Positions 28,301 through 43,300 of a stretch of 64,000 nucleotides of DNA are shown here, piece by piece (position 1 is the stretch's first letter; every line of letters begins with the position of its first letter). This DNA comes from Heterocephalus glaber (Eukaryota > Chordata > Mammalia > Rodentia > Bathyergidae). Location: contig NW_004624848.1 in the NCBI RefSeq assembly GCF_000247695.1, positions 19,325-83,324 of the forward strand, given 5' to 3'. A program made the position numbers and the translations under genes. The notes beneath the pieces are model-generated. The model ran no database searches and was not told where the DNA came from. It worked only from the letters and a program-made list of their open reading frames with translations.

Positions 28301-31300
28301 AAGTCTTCTTCCACTGAGTGTTTGAGGCCATTCATAAGGAATGTTTCTTATGACAAAAGAGAAAAATATAAATTTAAAAAATCAAGACTGGAAAAATATA
28401 AATGAGAGTTCAATGTTTAGACAAGAATGCAGGCTTGCAGAGGTAACTGAAGATAATTCTGACCTTGAGTTAACTGGAGGTCAAAAGAGAAAGGTACCAG
28501 TATATAACCTATTCAATCACATATAAAGCTTTACATTTCTATGTGTACAGGTCTAAGGTTCAGGGTGTCAAGTCTGTATTTTTATTCAGAATTCAGATCA
28601 TCTTTGTTCTTTAGGGTGTCCTGAATTTATACATAACTTGTTATAAATCTTAGAGGCAGTAAGGGAGAAATCAGTATGAATGAGCTTTCAGTTAATTCAA
28701 AATTTTGACCAAAAGGATTCCTTATTACTTAGTAGGCAAGAAGACCTAGTTTTGATTATAAAATGTTACTATAAAAATTATTACGCACCTGACAATTTCA
28801 CTTGACATGCGAGGACTCAGTCATGTTAGTAAGTAATGCTTCTTTCTCACTAATACACAGAAAAACTATGTATTTATCTGGTTCTAAGTTTTGTAAGAAT
28901 CGACTAAGCAATAGATTGCATTGCCTAGGGGTTAGATTCCAGTTAGATTCCCTTTTGTTGTTAGGCTATGTTGATAATTTTAATTCTTGGAACAAATTGG
29001 CTGTTCAAGAATTTATTTGATGTTTAATGTGAAAAAAATGCTAAGCCACTCTTATATAAACTTGAATGTTGATATTTGGATTTATAGTCTAACTCCTTTT
29101 AAACATGTGGCCTTAAGGTGGTGCTACAGATTAGAAAAATTCTGTAGACTCCCAAAATCAGAAGACAGAATAAGGAAGTACTCTCTTGAAGTTTTGCAGC
29201 AGGCACAATTTTGCAAAGATCTTCTCAATTGATGGATACATATTCAAAATGAGTTCTGAGGAACCATTTTTGTTAGACTTTTAATTTTCAAATCTGAAAT
29301 ATATTTAGCTGGGTTTTTAGAACACTTCATGCATTGTGTCCATGTGATATCTTCAAATATGCACATATATATATTAACATACCAGTTTCTCTAGTGTTAA
29401 ACCCAAACTAAAACCAATACATATAAAAATGAAACAAGGAATTCTAAGATATTTTCTAGATAGTGTGATTTAAGCACAGAGCATCTGAAGCCAATACTTC
29501 AAGTATATAACAAGATGATTTAGTCACAAGTTGACCTAACACAGATAAATATCACCTGGGCCTCTGAGGATTTTAAGAGTACCCTCATGACTCTAAGCAT
29601 GTCAAATACCTCCTGAGGCCAAGATAAAACTCATCCTACCAGGCAGGTGGGAGAATGGAACCAAGTTCCCTAAACAGCGTGCTCAGAGGTTACAAACCAC
29701 AGCAACCTGCTGTCTTGGGCAGAGACTAAATTTCCAAACAGTGGAAGAGCAGTCTTCATTATCTAACCTTGATGGTGAGTTTGGTAAAAGAGCATCCAGT
29801 CTTTCTCGAAGATGGGCACTGGAGGGTACCCATGTCAGAATGATGGTGAGTGAAAAGCTCCTGAGTACATATTGCTATTTTGGAGAGTGTGGTAGAACAG
29901 TGGTCCCCAACCTTTTTGGCACCAGGAACTGGTTTCATGGAAGACATTTTTTCCATGGATTAGTGGAAAGGATAGTCTGGGAATGATCCACAGGAGCAAG
30001 CAACCTGGATCCCTAGCATTTGCAGTTCACAGTAGGGTTTGAGCTCCAGTGAGAATCTAATCTGACTGGTTGATCTGACAAGAGGTGGAACTCAGCTGAA
30101 GACTCCAGCGATTGGGAGTCACTGGGAATAGAGATGAAGCTGGACTCCTAACACACCACCAACCTGCTGTTGTGTATAGCAGTTGCTAACAGGCCATTGA
30201 CCCCTGGTGGGGGGGCTGTGATGGAGGATTCATAGCAACAAGCTACAGTTGCTTTGGGGATTGGTACCTGAGATTTTTCTATAATGCCTTCTAGAACTTC
30301 TCAGAAAAAAAAAATGTTACCTAGGAGTCAGCTGTTGGCTGTTTTACCTAACAGATAAATAATTACTTGAAAAAGGGTTTGCTTTCAAGCAGTGATACTA
30401 TAGGTCTCTAAAAATGTGGAAAGAGACAGATACACTCAAGAAATGCTAGTCAATTAATTATCAAGAATTAAAGTTTTTCTTACAGCTTCTGAAGATCATG
30501 GTACTTCTTGAAGGCATTGGGAGGAAGTTTTCTTATGAAGTTCCACTGAAGTGACCTAAAATAGAGGTAGTTTGGTTCTTAAAGGTTTTTTCTACTTTCT
30601 TCATTTTACAACATGAATAATTATAAACTGTAGTTACTTTAGCACCAGCTTTCAGCAAACTTTATGATGCTAATTATAATCACAGTACTGTTTGAATTAG
30701 ATCTGCTGATTTTGTATTATTGAATATACTCATGTTTTTAAAAATTTAGGTTGCAATATTGTAATTCTGACAAAAGAATTTAAATAATAAAATGTGGAGA
30801 AACTTGATTTTCAATTATTTTTTCTATTTTTATTTAAAAATAGAAAATATTTTTCTATTTATTCTATTTCTATATTTATTTAGAAGGTGTCTGGTTTTTG
30901 AATAACAATAAAAAGAATGCTTTTCATTTGAAATGCACTCACAGATTTAGTTTTAAAATATTTTATTGCCTACATTCTAACGTTTTGAAATTAATTATGA
31001 AAGAAACTGTCAATTGATGCCAATAGTTGAACTATCTCTACTGAATGAGTGATCTCATTCTAATTACTATTAAGTTATATGGAAAGATTTTCCTGTTTAT
31101 CATTAATTTAATAAACACTTTGAGACAGACAAGGTTTTCTTTATGGTGGTTAGGGAAGCCCCAGGCCTTTAATTTTTTTCCTAAGTAAAGCATTGTAATA
31201 TATCAGATAAATTAAGGAAATAAAAATCCAAGAGCAATGTAGCTCATGTCCCTTGCACAAACCACCCATAACTTTTCCAAGTAAATTACTTTAACTGTGA

Positions 31301-34300
31301 AAAGATTTAAATGAGCTCTCTAATAATATGATGATATTATTAATACTATCATTATAGTCTATAGTGGAGTAGATACTTATTGACAAATGTCCAACACACA
31401 ACATTGTCTGTAGGTTAAAGACACTGTGATACAATAAACTAACAATGTTTAAATTTTGCATTAGCATTACTTAAACTTGGTAAGGAATCTCTCTTGAAAG
31501 ATAATGCTATGGCTTGTGTCTAGATGTCCCCCCAAAGCCTCATGTGGTCATAGATGGGGCTTTGCAGAGGTGGCTGGATCTAGAGTGTGATGCTGGGATT
31601 GATTCATAGTGCAATGCTAGGATTAAGGGTGCCCCACCCTGGGTGTGAGTGCTACCCACCCTAAGGATGGGTAGCTTGGATAGAATATAAGGTACAGGAA
31701 GAGGACAGCTGCTGTTGTCATTGCTTATTGCTTGCTGCTTGCTGCTTTTGGTGTCTTCTGCCTGCCATGAACTATTTCTCCTCTGCCATTCTACCCTGCC
31801 TTGCAGCCAGCCAATTATGAACTGAAATCTTTACAAACTGTCAGTTAAATAAATCTTTCCCCCATTAACTTTGGGTGTCAAGTATTTTGTCTCAGCAATG
31901 AGAAAAGTAACTAAGAGAGATAACACCTCAAACTCTCCAGACAATATTTGTGGACATAACTTGAGAAACATAGTTCTAGAATCTAGAAGAGCATCCAGTC
32001 TCAATGGGGAGTGAGGATTGATTCTTAGAAAGTAGAAAAACCTCTACTTTTTAATGTATAAAGCAAGGTATATATAAGGACATGTATGGTAAGTTTAAGT
32101 ATCAAAATTTCACAGGAGAGCAAATGTAGGAAAAAATATCTAAAAAGGCCCCCAGGGTGGAGGGACAATAAAGAAAAAAGATTAAAAACACTGTTATAAA
32201 CTACACATATCATGTACTTGATTTTTTAAAAATAAACGCCAAAGGTTGATTGTCTCTTGAAGTCAGTCTCAGCTGAGAATTTCTTTTCTACTAATGATCC
32301 TCACTTGGTTTATAGCCTACATTTCACTTTATATCCTGTGTTTGTATTGTAGAAGAATAAATTGTTAAATATTTGGGTTTGAGTTAAGACTCTAGATGAA
32401 ATTTTTGTGTTATTAAAACTGTGTTCATTCATTCATTCATTTTCTCAACAAACATGTCCAATACCTGGAGGTTGCACTTTGGAACAATAGATAATATTCA
32501 TCTCTTAAGAGCCTTGCTCTCTTTTCTTCAGTATGAAAGCTTAGGATTTAAATTCATTCTTGTTGATACTATTCATCTTAGCTCATGTTGTGGCATATAA
32601 TATTTATATTAATTGGAGGAGGAGGGATGGGGGAAGGGAAGGAGATTTAAAAAAGAAACAACCTGTGTACATGTAACTACTCCCAAGCTGTGTACATGTG
32701 ACCACTTCATGTAAACTGCATGCACTAAAAACATACTGAAAAAATAAAAAATAAAGTTCAATAAGCTTGGTTTCTATTCATTGAAATTTAATTCAAAAAT
32801 ATTTATTTAGAGATTATTACACTGTTAAGAATTTTGGAAGGTACATAGAAAAACCATGGGAATTATGTTGTTTTCCCTTTCGATGTAATGGATAGAATCC
32901 CAATGACTAAGCAAGGAAGCGTATTTAATATACTTAAAAGATCAAAAGCGGTTCTATGGAAAAAGGCAAGAGGGAGATGCTAATTGCACTTCCATATGGG
33001 AGTTACTATAGTAGGACAGGAGATTCATTTAAGGACTCCTACATAATTTATCTTAGAAAGCTGGATCCTTATTAATACAGAATGCCTAGGGTTTATAAGT
33101 TCTTTCTCTGTGATCCAAATATTTTCACAAATAGTGTTAGTATTTACATTTTCATAATATCCCATTGAAATGGAGAGAGGTGATTGTTATTTTCATCCAT
33201 TAGGACAAACCAAAATACTTGTAAAATATAGCAGATTCTTACATTTTAAATTTTGATATTCCAAGTTTGACTCTTCACATAATCATGTATTTGTACTGTG
33301 ATAGAGAAACCACCCAGTTTTGTAAACCCAGTCAGAGATAGCCCTGATTTTAATAAAGAAAGCTCTTACTATTGGATCTCATAGTTTTGGTGATTAAATT
33401 CTTGGGTCTTAAAGTTGAGCAAAGTTCATGTTTAGTGAGTTAGAATAATGTGTAAATATTCCTGTCTCTGTGTTTGCCTGTTTTATTCTTTCACATTTAT
33501 GTGAAGTGTTTTCAATAACTTCAATAACCATTCCTTGGATTATTGGCTTCTTTGATACTTTATTTATATGTGATTTAATCTATGCATGACATTTCACTAT
33601 AATAGTTCCAACTCAAAATTGACAAAACTCAACAATGAAATGTGATATTTAATTTTTAATGTATTTGCTGTAAAGCCTAGAGTCCTTTTTCCCTATGGAA
33701 TTGAACAAACAGACTGGGATAAGGTATGAAGCAGCTCTTCAGATGAAAGTATAAATGCATAAATGAACTAACGAAGTAGTTCAACTCAAAGTATAGAAGA
33801 ATTCTGCTTTTTTTTTTTTCAGTATAGTGAATAAACCCAGTACTTTGCCCAGGGCAAGTGCTCTATCACTGAGCTACACTCGCAGGCCAGCCTATGAATG
33901 CCATCTTTTAACAAAGAATAAGTCAAATGCTGTAGACATAGCTTTTTAGCCTTATGCCTACATCTCCAAATGCCCACTTGGAATTTCTAATGCATTACTC
34001 TGCAATTTCAAATTGAAAAAACCAAATCTAACATCAGAGTCCTAATCGTCCCCCTTCCTGCCACCAAGTGTCCTCACTCTTGGATCAGTTTGTTACTCAG
34101 CCAGGAAAACTTGGAATCACCTTTGAGCCCTCCTTCTTTTTGCTTGCTTGTAGACAATCATTTGTGAGGATCTGGTCCCAGATTTTTTGTTTGTTTGCAG
34201 CACTGGGCATTGAATTTGGGGCTTCACATGTGCTAGGCAAGCATGCTACCACTAAACTAAACTTTTTTATTTTGAGAAATTATCTTACTCAGTTTTTCAC

Positions 34301-37300
34301 ACAGGGCTCAAACTTGCCATCTTCCTGCTTCAAACTCCCAAGTAGCTTTGATTACAGACATACGTCACCTTACCTGGCTGTTTTTTAAATACCAGGGCTG
34401 AAAACTGGAGGGCCAAAGGCCCACATGCATCTATTTATGTATGTATATATGTATGTCTGTATGAGCGTATGCATGTGTATATGTACATCTGTCTGTCTGT
34501 CTGTATGGATGTAAGTAAATATTGGGCCAAATAATTTTTTAATTCAGCTGAATAACTCACCTTTTGGGTAGGCATGATCTCTCTGGGTAGTCACCGTCTT
34601 ATTCTCGTCCACTACTCTAGCTGTCTCCTTCTGTGTTTCTTTTTACAAAGATTAGTTGAACTGAGAATGGATTCAAATCTTATTTGTGGGAAAATGAACA
34701 ATGAAAATGGCAGGATCGGGTATTTTTTTTTTTTTTTGGTATCGGGGATCGAACTCAGGACCTTGCTTTTGCGAGACGCTTGCACCACTGAGCTAAATCC
34801 CCAGCCCTAGGATCAGGGTATTTTTGTTGTTGTTTTTTGATATGGGGGATCAAACTTGGGACCTTGTGCTTGAGAGGCAGGTGGCAGCACCACTGAGCTA
34901 AATCCCCGGCCCTCTCAGGGTATTTTTTGATTTGATTTTCAGGGTATTATTTTATTTTCTACTAATTTAAATAAGCAGTGGAGGTAACAGTTTTTTCTCT
35001 GACAATAGAATGAAATTATTATAAATTCTTATATTTGTTGTTTCCAATTATTTTTTTGCAGGGGGTAGGGGCTCACTATGTAATTCAGGCTGGCCTCGAA
35101 CTCAATACCGTATGCTGCTCAGGTTGGCTCGAACTTGCAGCAATCTTCCTGCCTCAGCCTTCTAAATGCTGGGATTACAGGTGTGTGCCACCATGCCCAG
35201 CTCCAGTTAAATTTAAATCATGAAAACGTCTCACAATACCTTAGTTTCTTTGAGGAATCATTTTTTCTAGTAGGACTAATGAGGATAAAAAGAGGTGTGA
35301 GGGTGAAGGAGAGGACAAAGTGCTCGAGAGCTTTTCCTTTTCTTTAGCTCAGGTGAGATGTTACGAAGTTTTGTGCTTTAAACTCCCAATGTCCTAGTTC
35401 CAGTTCCCAGGGAACTCCCCAGATTCTGTGACTTGATGACCCCACTCTCTGCAGGAACTCTGCGCTCTAGATTTTCCACCCCTTGTACGTCAAGCACTGG
35501 AGTTGAATGTCGTTTAGTTTGAGACAGGTAAGACTTGCTGACATTTGTAAACTCAAGAATTGTTTCTGTTTGTCACCATATACCCAAAAGTCAGAGCCAC
35601 AAGATACTAAAACACGTGGGTAAAAAAAACCTCAGAAAAAATACTGGATTAAAATAGCCATCTTTGCTGATCTCTTTTTCAAAAAGTTTTTGTGAAGTGT
35701 GTGTGTTTGGGCTGTTAAAATCGGGCTGAATCCCAATTTGTACTATTGGAAACTTAGAAGCACAAGTAATAGAAATCGAGAAACCATTTATTATGAAAAT
35801 AATTTCTTTTCATGCATAAGTTTGAATTACTTAGGAAAAAAATAAAAATCTTTGAGTCAAAATGTGATTCAAAAGTTTAATTTAAATGCGATGTTCTGGG
35901 AATATTTCATCCAGGTTATTTTTCTTGTTTTCCTTGATTTGTACATCATAATATATTAAAACTTATGTCCAATAAATTCTAAAAGAGTTCTTTCAATAAG
36001 TGTCAAAGAAAAATTCTATGTTATTGTTTAACTAGATTCCTTTTATCTTTGGTTCAGATAAAATGTGGTAATATGAAATAATTCATAGGATTCTTATGAG
36101 GGGTTGAGTAAGCTAATCCATGGAATAATTTAAGGTGGAGGCCTAGCATTTAATACATGCAAATGATTATGAGCAATCATTATAACTGATCCGGGAACAA
36201 TAGCATCATCTTTGACAAACATGCATTCTTGATGTTGACACGGTCTTTGGTACAATGTCACCAGTACTGTCCCAGTGGTTGGGATGAGCCCTCCTTTTCT
36301 ACTTACATTGCAGTCACATTTGAAGAAACTGATGGGACAGCATGTAAACTGGCTTCGTCACAGTCCAGCACTAGACCTCGGCATGAACAACACCCGGGCA
36401 CAGAGCCAACCACTGTGCAGAGACATAGGCAGAGGGGCGACAGCAAGGGGCCAGGACAGCGGGGGTCATGAAAAGGAAGAGATGAAGAGCTATGAGAAAA
36501 CTACTTAGTACATGTCCTTCTCACCAGAGCCATCTGAGCAATGCTTTAAATTAAGGCTCCAAAGTTTGCTTTTAAGTTTGAAATGATGCTAGAGGATTAA
36601 CATTTGGATACACATACATTTACCAGCCCATCTTTTTTTTAAACAGCAGCCTGTTCTTTTCCTTTTGTTGCAGAATGAATGTAACCATCTGCTCTTACAT
36701 CACCAAAGGGAGATAGGATCGGTGTGACGGGGTTAACGTCCATGTGAAGGCTTCTATTTAAGAATAAACTATTTATTAATAGCAGCATCAAAACCTTTAT
36801 AAGAGGACTAAACAATGAATGATAGTATTGGTATATTTAGGTTTCCTAGAAAATTCAAGTGTTCTTCAAATTTTTTTTTTTTTAATGCTCTTTCTTCAGA
36901 TTCTGTGGAGATGCAGGATATCTAGAGGTAGCAATGAGCAATGCCTCCCCTTCAAATTTACTTCTGGAGCCATCAGGTGTACATCAGGGGTTCAAGACTC
37001 AAATATCTACAGGGGTCGGGAAAGTAGGTGTAGTCTGTGTGCAGATAGCATGAAGAGCAACTCCCCTTAGCAGCTTCTACCTCAGGAACATGTGCAGCCA
37101 AATCTACCAAGTTTCTCACAGAAAAGAGAAATAACAATCAATATTTTATATATAATCATTTAAAAATGTTCATAGCTAAATTAAAACACCCTAGAACCCA
37201 CAAATCTTTCCAGGTGAATTTTCTGCCTTCTGGCTTCCGGTTTCTAACCTTCCCAGAGAAGCTTCCTGGGTGGGGTCAGGTGTCCCATTGGGAGGAACAG

Positions 37301-40300
37301 AGCCCTGTGAGTGGCATCCTGAGTACAGCTGGCCAGCAGGTTAGATCAGGGAACACGCCCTTCGCTCAGGTGCAGGGCTGACAGGTGTTCTTCCCTTCGG
37401 CCATGTAACTGCAGAGACTACTACTCTACAAGGGTACAAGAGATCTAGCTTGTGACTCAGCTTTGCTCTTTGTAAACAGAGTATCTGTGGAGAATTCCTC
37501 AACAGTCTTATAGATGTAAGTACCCATTTTGGCTATGATCACTGAAAAGTAGTTCTGTCTCTGAGCTGAGGTCCTAGCTCATGTGTGAGTGCTGTCTTGA
37601 GATGGGAAGGGGTGGGGGGAGGACAGTCTTGAGAATGGAAGAGTAGGAGGAACAGGAAAGGAAAGCAGCAAAATCGTTGATTCCAGTGTTTATTTTGTAT
37701 ATATATCCATTATGAATATGAATTAAGATAATCCATACACGTGGATGACAGTGTTGCCAGTAATAGGGAAATGTGGAAAATAGCATGTAAATGTTACTTA
37801 CAAAACACGGATATTTTGTGTGCCTATGTATGTAGTGGAGGTGAGGATCAAGCTTGGGGCCTCGTGCAGGCTAGGCAAGTGCTGTACCCTGAGCTACGTC
37901 CCTAGCCCCATGTGTTGCATATTTTTAAAAAAGCCTGTTGTCATAGGGATGCCTGATTATGCTAAAATGCTAGTGGAAAATGCTATTGAAAAATGGTTCA
38001 TTAGGGCAATTTCAGATTTTTTTTTTTTTAAAGATGAGTAATGCATCAGTAAGTAAGTGTTGGTAGCCTCTGCCTGATGGAATTATGCTTAGGCAAACTT
38101 TTTTTCCAGACCCTATATAATTTAAACTTTGGTAGTGCATTGGTTAATCACAGATACTATATTTTCAATGACATTGAGAGGTGACATTAAAATGGGAACT
38201 CCTCACATTTTTTCATTTAGACAAGAATGACTACAAACCATCCTGTTTAATTTCCAATGAATCCCTTATAGTAACTTCGTTGAATAGAGTAGCACAGTAG
38301 GAACGAATTTAAGTTTCACACCCAAGTTTTATCTGCACTTGTCATTTAATTCTTATATTGTTTTCAAGATTGACAAAGATATTTGATTATAAATAGCAAC
38401 TTCTCATCATGTCTAAAGAATTCTAATTAAAAACTATGCATTTGTGCAATAGTATTGATGAGAAATGTTTCTTCTGTATTTTTGATTCATTCGTTATTGT
38501 GTAACTTCGTTCTTCTTATGCAGTTATACTTGTGACAAATTTCTTCCAGAGAGCAAGATCTGGAATAAGGAAAAAAACATTTTTCTTGCTGACTTGATCT
38601 GAAGTGTCCCCATCTATTGGCTTTTGCTTTACAAGCTATAAAGTTATGTTACGTATTATTTTAATCTAATGGCTACAAAACTCAGAAGAAAGCTTTGGGT
38701 GTAGTTGCTAACCTTTTCATGGTGAGGATTTTCTTGTATAGTATTTCTTTGCCATTCTATTTCCATTTGCCGCTTGACTATTATCTTTTATCTCATGGTA
38801 ATGGTTTATGTCTATTAGTAGTTGTTGAAAATTTTGGGGGGAGGGAGAATAAAGTGAGCTATAAAAAGATTCAATTAAAATTTAAGAAATGAAATCAATA
38901 TACAATAGAGTCTGCTTCTTTTTGTTTTGTTTTGATACCGGGGATCGAACTCGGAACCTTGTACTTGCGAGACAGGCAGTGGAGCCACTGAGCTAAATCC
39001 CCAGCCCAAATCAATATACAATAAAAGAAAATAAAAGTAACATTTTATGACGATACAGCTTAATCAGTATTATTTTTGACATTATATTAGCAATTAATTT
39101 ATACCTGTTAGCTTTTCTCTTTTCTCTTTCTAAAAGCTTTTAGCTTTTTAATGATCAAATTATTTGGCCTCCTTCCTCTGGAATACACATGGGATACTTT
39201 GTAAGTAAGTTTTTGTTAATCTCACTTGAGCAATGGAGACAAAAACAAATTAAAAATTGAGAAGCTGGACTTTACAATTTGTGGCAGATCATAAAGGAAA
39301 AATCTATAGTAAAAGATTTCTCCCTTCTCCCACCCCCTGCTTTTTAAACAAGGTTTTGAAAACCTAGGACTGAATTATGGGTACAAGGTACAGAATTATA
39401 TCTGCATAATTTATTAAAACAGATAAAATTTACTTAAAGGTATTATTTTCACAAATCTTCCTGTTCTAAAACATCATAAAGGTAATCCTCATGTTTATCC
39501 CCTTCTAAGCCCCCTTCATTTGCAAGTCTCCAATATGTATGACTAAAAATCACAAGTTATAATCGATAAGGTTTTGTATAAGTTTTATAAAGTTTTGTAG
39601 CTTAGACCTTAGAGCATTTTTTCTTTGTAAACATTAAAATCTAAACAGCATCACTGCTTTTCTGTTTTCTCAGTTTCTTTTACCTCAAGGTTTATAGCGA
39701 TTCTGAAAAGGGAACTTATATAAAACAGCATCCCCCAGTACTAAGATAAATTTGTTCATAATACCTGACATAATTGCTTTTACACTTAAGATCCTTGAAT
39801 CATTTGAAAATAAAGCCCCCAAATTTAAGAGTGTATCTCTAATAAAACTTGCAACTACGAAAGTAAAATTAACCCTTTAAAAAAACACATTAGATCTGAC
39901 TTTTAAAACATGGTGCTCTGTTGTGAGCTCATGGAACAAGAGACTCAGTCACAATGATCACTTACAGCATTCGGATCTTTCCGCATCAAAGGGATAGGGG
40001 GAGGCCATTTGGTAATAACTGGCAAAGTATTTGTCAAGTTGCAGAGACCATCCATTGTTGTCCCCTAAAGAAATAAAATCAGAGAGGAGAAAAGTTTAAA
40101 AACAGAAATATTTTGGAGAGTTGGGGAAAACAGGCTCTCCAAGCCAAGCTTTGGGGTGCACATCTTCTCGAAGCGTGGTGCAAATGCAGCTTTCTGGACA
40201 TCCACAGGAGAGGCCTGGGCTGGGCCCCGTGATCTCCTCTTGACAAGCACCATCATGGGAGTCTGGAGGGGCCCCAGGGCGCTTGTGTGCAGGCTTGGTC

Positions 40301-43300
40301 CCCACGTGTGGTGAGGGGTGGTGGGACCATTAGGAGGTCTTCAGTAACAGGGTCCATTCCTTGAGGGGATTGTGGGGCCAGCCCCTTCCTGTCCCTCTCT
40401 GTCTCCTCTTGGCCATGAGAGGATTGATTTTGCTCTACTCTGTCCTCTTTCCATGATGTGCTGCCTCACCCCAGGCCTAAAATCAGCAAGGGCCTGAGTC
40501 ATGGACAGAAACCTCCAAAACTGTGAGCTGAAATAAACCTTTTTGCTGTACCAGCTAATTAACTCGAGTGTCCCAGTGACAGAAAACTGATCAACACAGC
40601 CTAGGACAAAGGAAGTTGGGAGGCAAGTGCATGTGGACATTGAGTCTTGACAGGGAGAGGCTGTGCAAGTCATGGCTATGGGCTTATCCAGCTGCCTGTA
40701 GTGAGCCTGTAGTGGTCTACAGACAGGCTACAGATGACTACAGACACACGACAGACGGACGCAGCCTCAGAGTGTCTTCATGGTCGTGTTCCTGGGGCAC
40801 AGAGATGGAAATGCTTTAGACACCATTTCATGACTGCTCTGTAGTCACGTGTGGGATGCACTCACATGTATTTTGAAAGGCAGAAGAGAAGTACAAGGAC
40901 TCTGTGAGTTTTAATTTTCTTAAGGTAGGAAGTAGAGCAAGGACAAGCAAATAACGGGATGCCACAGGGCAAGAATTCTGGAGGACTCTGTCCAAATATT
41001 GGGCGGCCAACAGATGAAGGCTCTCCTGTCCTCCCAAGATCTGCAGGCATCTGCAAAGCTGAAAGTATAGGACCCTGGTCTGCACCCAACCTTACTTGCA
41101 TTGCAGTTTTGACCCTCCTGGTGGGCTTCGGATACCAACACACTTCTTCTAGAAACCTTGTATGATCAATGAAACCCTCCTTATGGGTGGGCTGAGTCAG
41201 GTGGTGACTGCTGTGAATTCCCACCTGGGGACACTCCCACAGTCCCAGGACCTTAGGAGGCCAGTGGCTGCCCCTGTCGGGGCCGTGAGTTCCTCTCTGC
41301 AGCTGCTCCCACCCTGTGGAGCGAACTTTCGGTCTCACTAAAGCTTACTCTTATTCATTCCTCTGGGTGTCCTGCTCAATTCTTTGTTCCAGATACCAAA
41401 GAGCTGCAAACAACTCCCCTGAGACCCTCTGTCCAGTCACGCTCCTGTTTTAGCAGAGAAGTTGCATGTAATATTTAGCATGAAAGCAATTAATATTTAG
41501 TATGTATATCCTGTGCTTTCCTAGACCCTTTGTTTGACCCGTGTAATCACTTTATTTGGCCATTATTATCATCTGATTTACAGATAGAAAAACCAATTGT
41601 GAGAATGATTTCACTTAGAAACAGAATTATTAAAAATAGCTAAAGCATGAAAATAATAAAATTGCTTTTACTTTTCTCCCAGCCAAAGGAATTAATCAGA
41701 GTACAGTCCACCTATATAAGTCCAACTGTTGTGTTACATCAGCTTTAAGTATTGAGCTATTACCATTCGCTGCCTATTTCTCTGTTCATTTCATTTCTGT
41801 TTCTGAGGCTATAGAGCTCCGAAGACGATGCCCCAGAGTGCAGTGTTTCAGCGGAGTGCTCTGCACTAAAGAAATGGGGGCATCGGATGCAGAAGCATAA
41901 TTCCTTCCTCAGCGTCTGTCTTCCTGTGTCCCATGCCTAGTTCTCTCTTCCCCGAGCCAGAGTTCCCATTCCTTAAGATGGGTCACAGGAATTAGAACCC
42001 CTCTCCTCAAAGAAAGCCATAAAACCTAGAAGCATTACTCTAATTTTCCCCTGCTTTTCTCTGTAGGAGCTGGCCATGAAGAAATTCTCTGACCTACCTT
42101 GTCTGATAGTAGATTATAAAAATCTCACTCCAGGAGTCTTGCCCTATCTTGGAGGAAGGAATGCTACACAGAGAGGCTGGGAGGAATCTGCACCAGACAG
42201 CCTTGCCAGGTTTCTTCTGTCTATCTACTAACATTAGAACAGTGTTTTGTCTTTCGTCCAATCCCACTTTTACATTTGTTGTCCATTCTTCTCTGAGTCT
42301 AATCTTAAAAGCAGTTTTACCTGGGTCTTTGGACCTTTATTTCTGAAGGCTCCCTTGTCTCATAAAACTTTGATTAAATGAACTCTTACTATGCCCTTCT
42401 CTTGTTAGCTTGTCTTTCATTAGAGGACTGCAGGCTGCGAGGAGAGGAACCACCCCTTTCCACTCCACTGGCTTGTACATGTGAATTGTGTGACTCACAC
42501 AAAAAGTCATGTAGGCAGCAATCAGAATTAGTTCTAGTTAGGAAGTGGAATTTAAGTTCGTCACTACTTTTATTCATAAAAGCAATGAAAATGTGGCAAA
42601 TCATTATGGTATTACTAAAACAAACCAAAATAAATTGATTTTTAGAGTAGTGTTATGAATGTTATACATTTATAAATGTTACAAGTGAAACATGTAAGCA
42701 GATGAGATATGGACTCTGGGTATGTTGAGGCACTGACTGTCTTAGAACCAAGGTTTCACACGTTTGCAGAAGCCTCCTGAGAAGCAGGCAGGCAAGGTCA
42801 GAAAGGTTTGGAAGGGTTTGGCCTTGCAGGCTGCTGGGGTCCATGTCCCTTGGAAGGAGCCGTGTACTTTGTCCATGCTGCTTTCAGATCTGGAATCTTG
42901 GCACTTCTACCTCCACTGTGGAAGCCATGGGGAATTAAGTGAGGTGACAGCATCCTGACCCCAGAGCTGTTTTTGTGGGTAGAGTTGCACTGCTGCTATC
43001 AAGTCGGTAACATGAGGAGCTGGGTGGCTGCTAGATGTGGATTTCCCTCTCCTAGCTTCTTTGGCAGGTCCTATATTTGGCTGAGCTTTTACGAAGGGGC
43101 TCTTTCTAATTGCTGCACTTTTACCATTAACAGACAGCCCAGAGGCTTACGACCATGGGCTCAGTGCCCGCTCCTGACGCCTGCCCCTCATTGTTGCTCC
43201 CTTGTACTTCTGCTGCTTTAAGGACAGTGCGTGTGACCTTGGTTGCAACACTTTGGTCCAACATGTTCAAGTGCTATAGTTGTTTTGGTTTTTCTACTTT

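Noticed and set aside
40862..41338. Longest minus-strand open frame (158 codons)
   Set aside because: It runs across an LTR-like segment, has no domain or splice support, and its composition is that of a chance frame.
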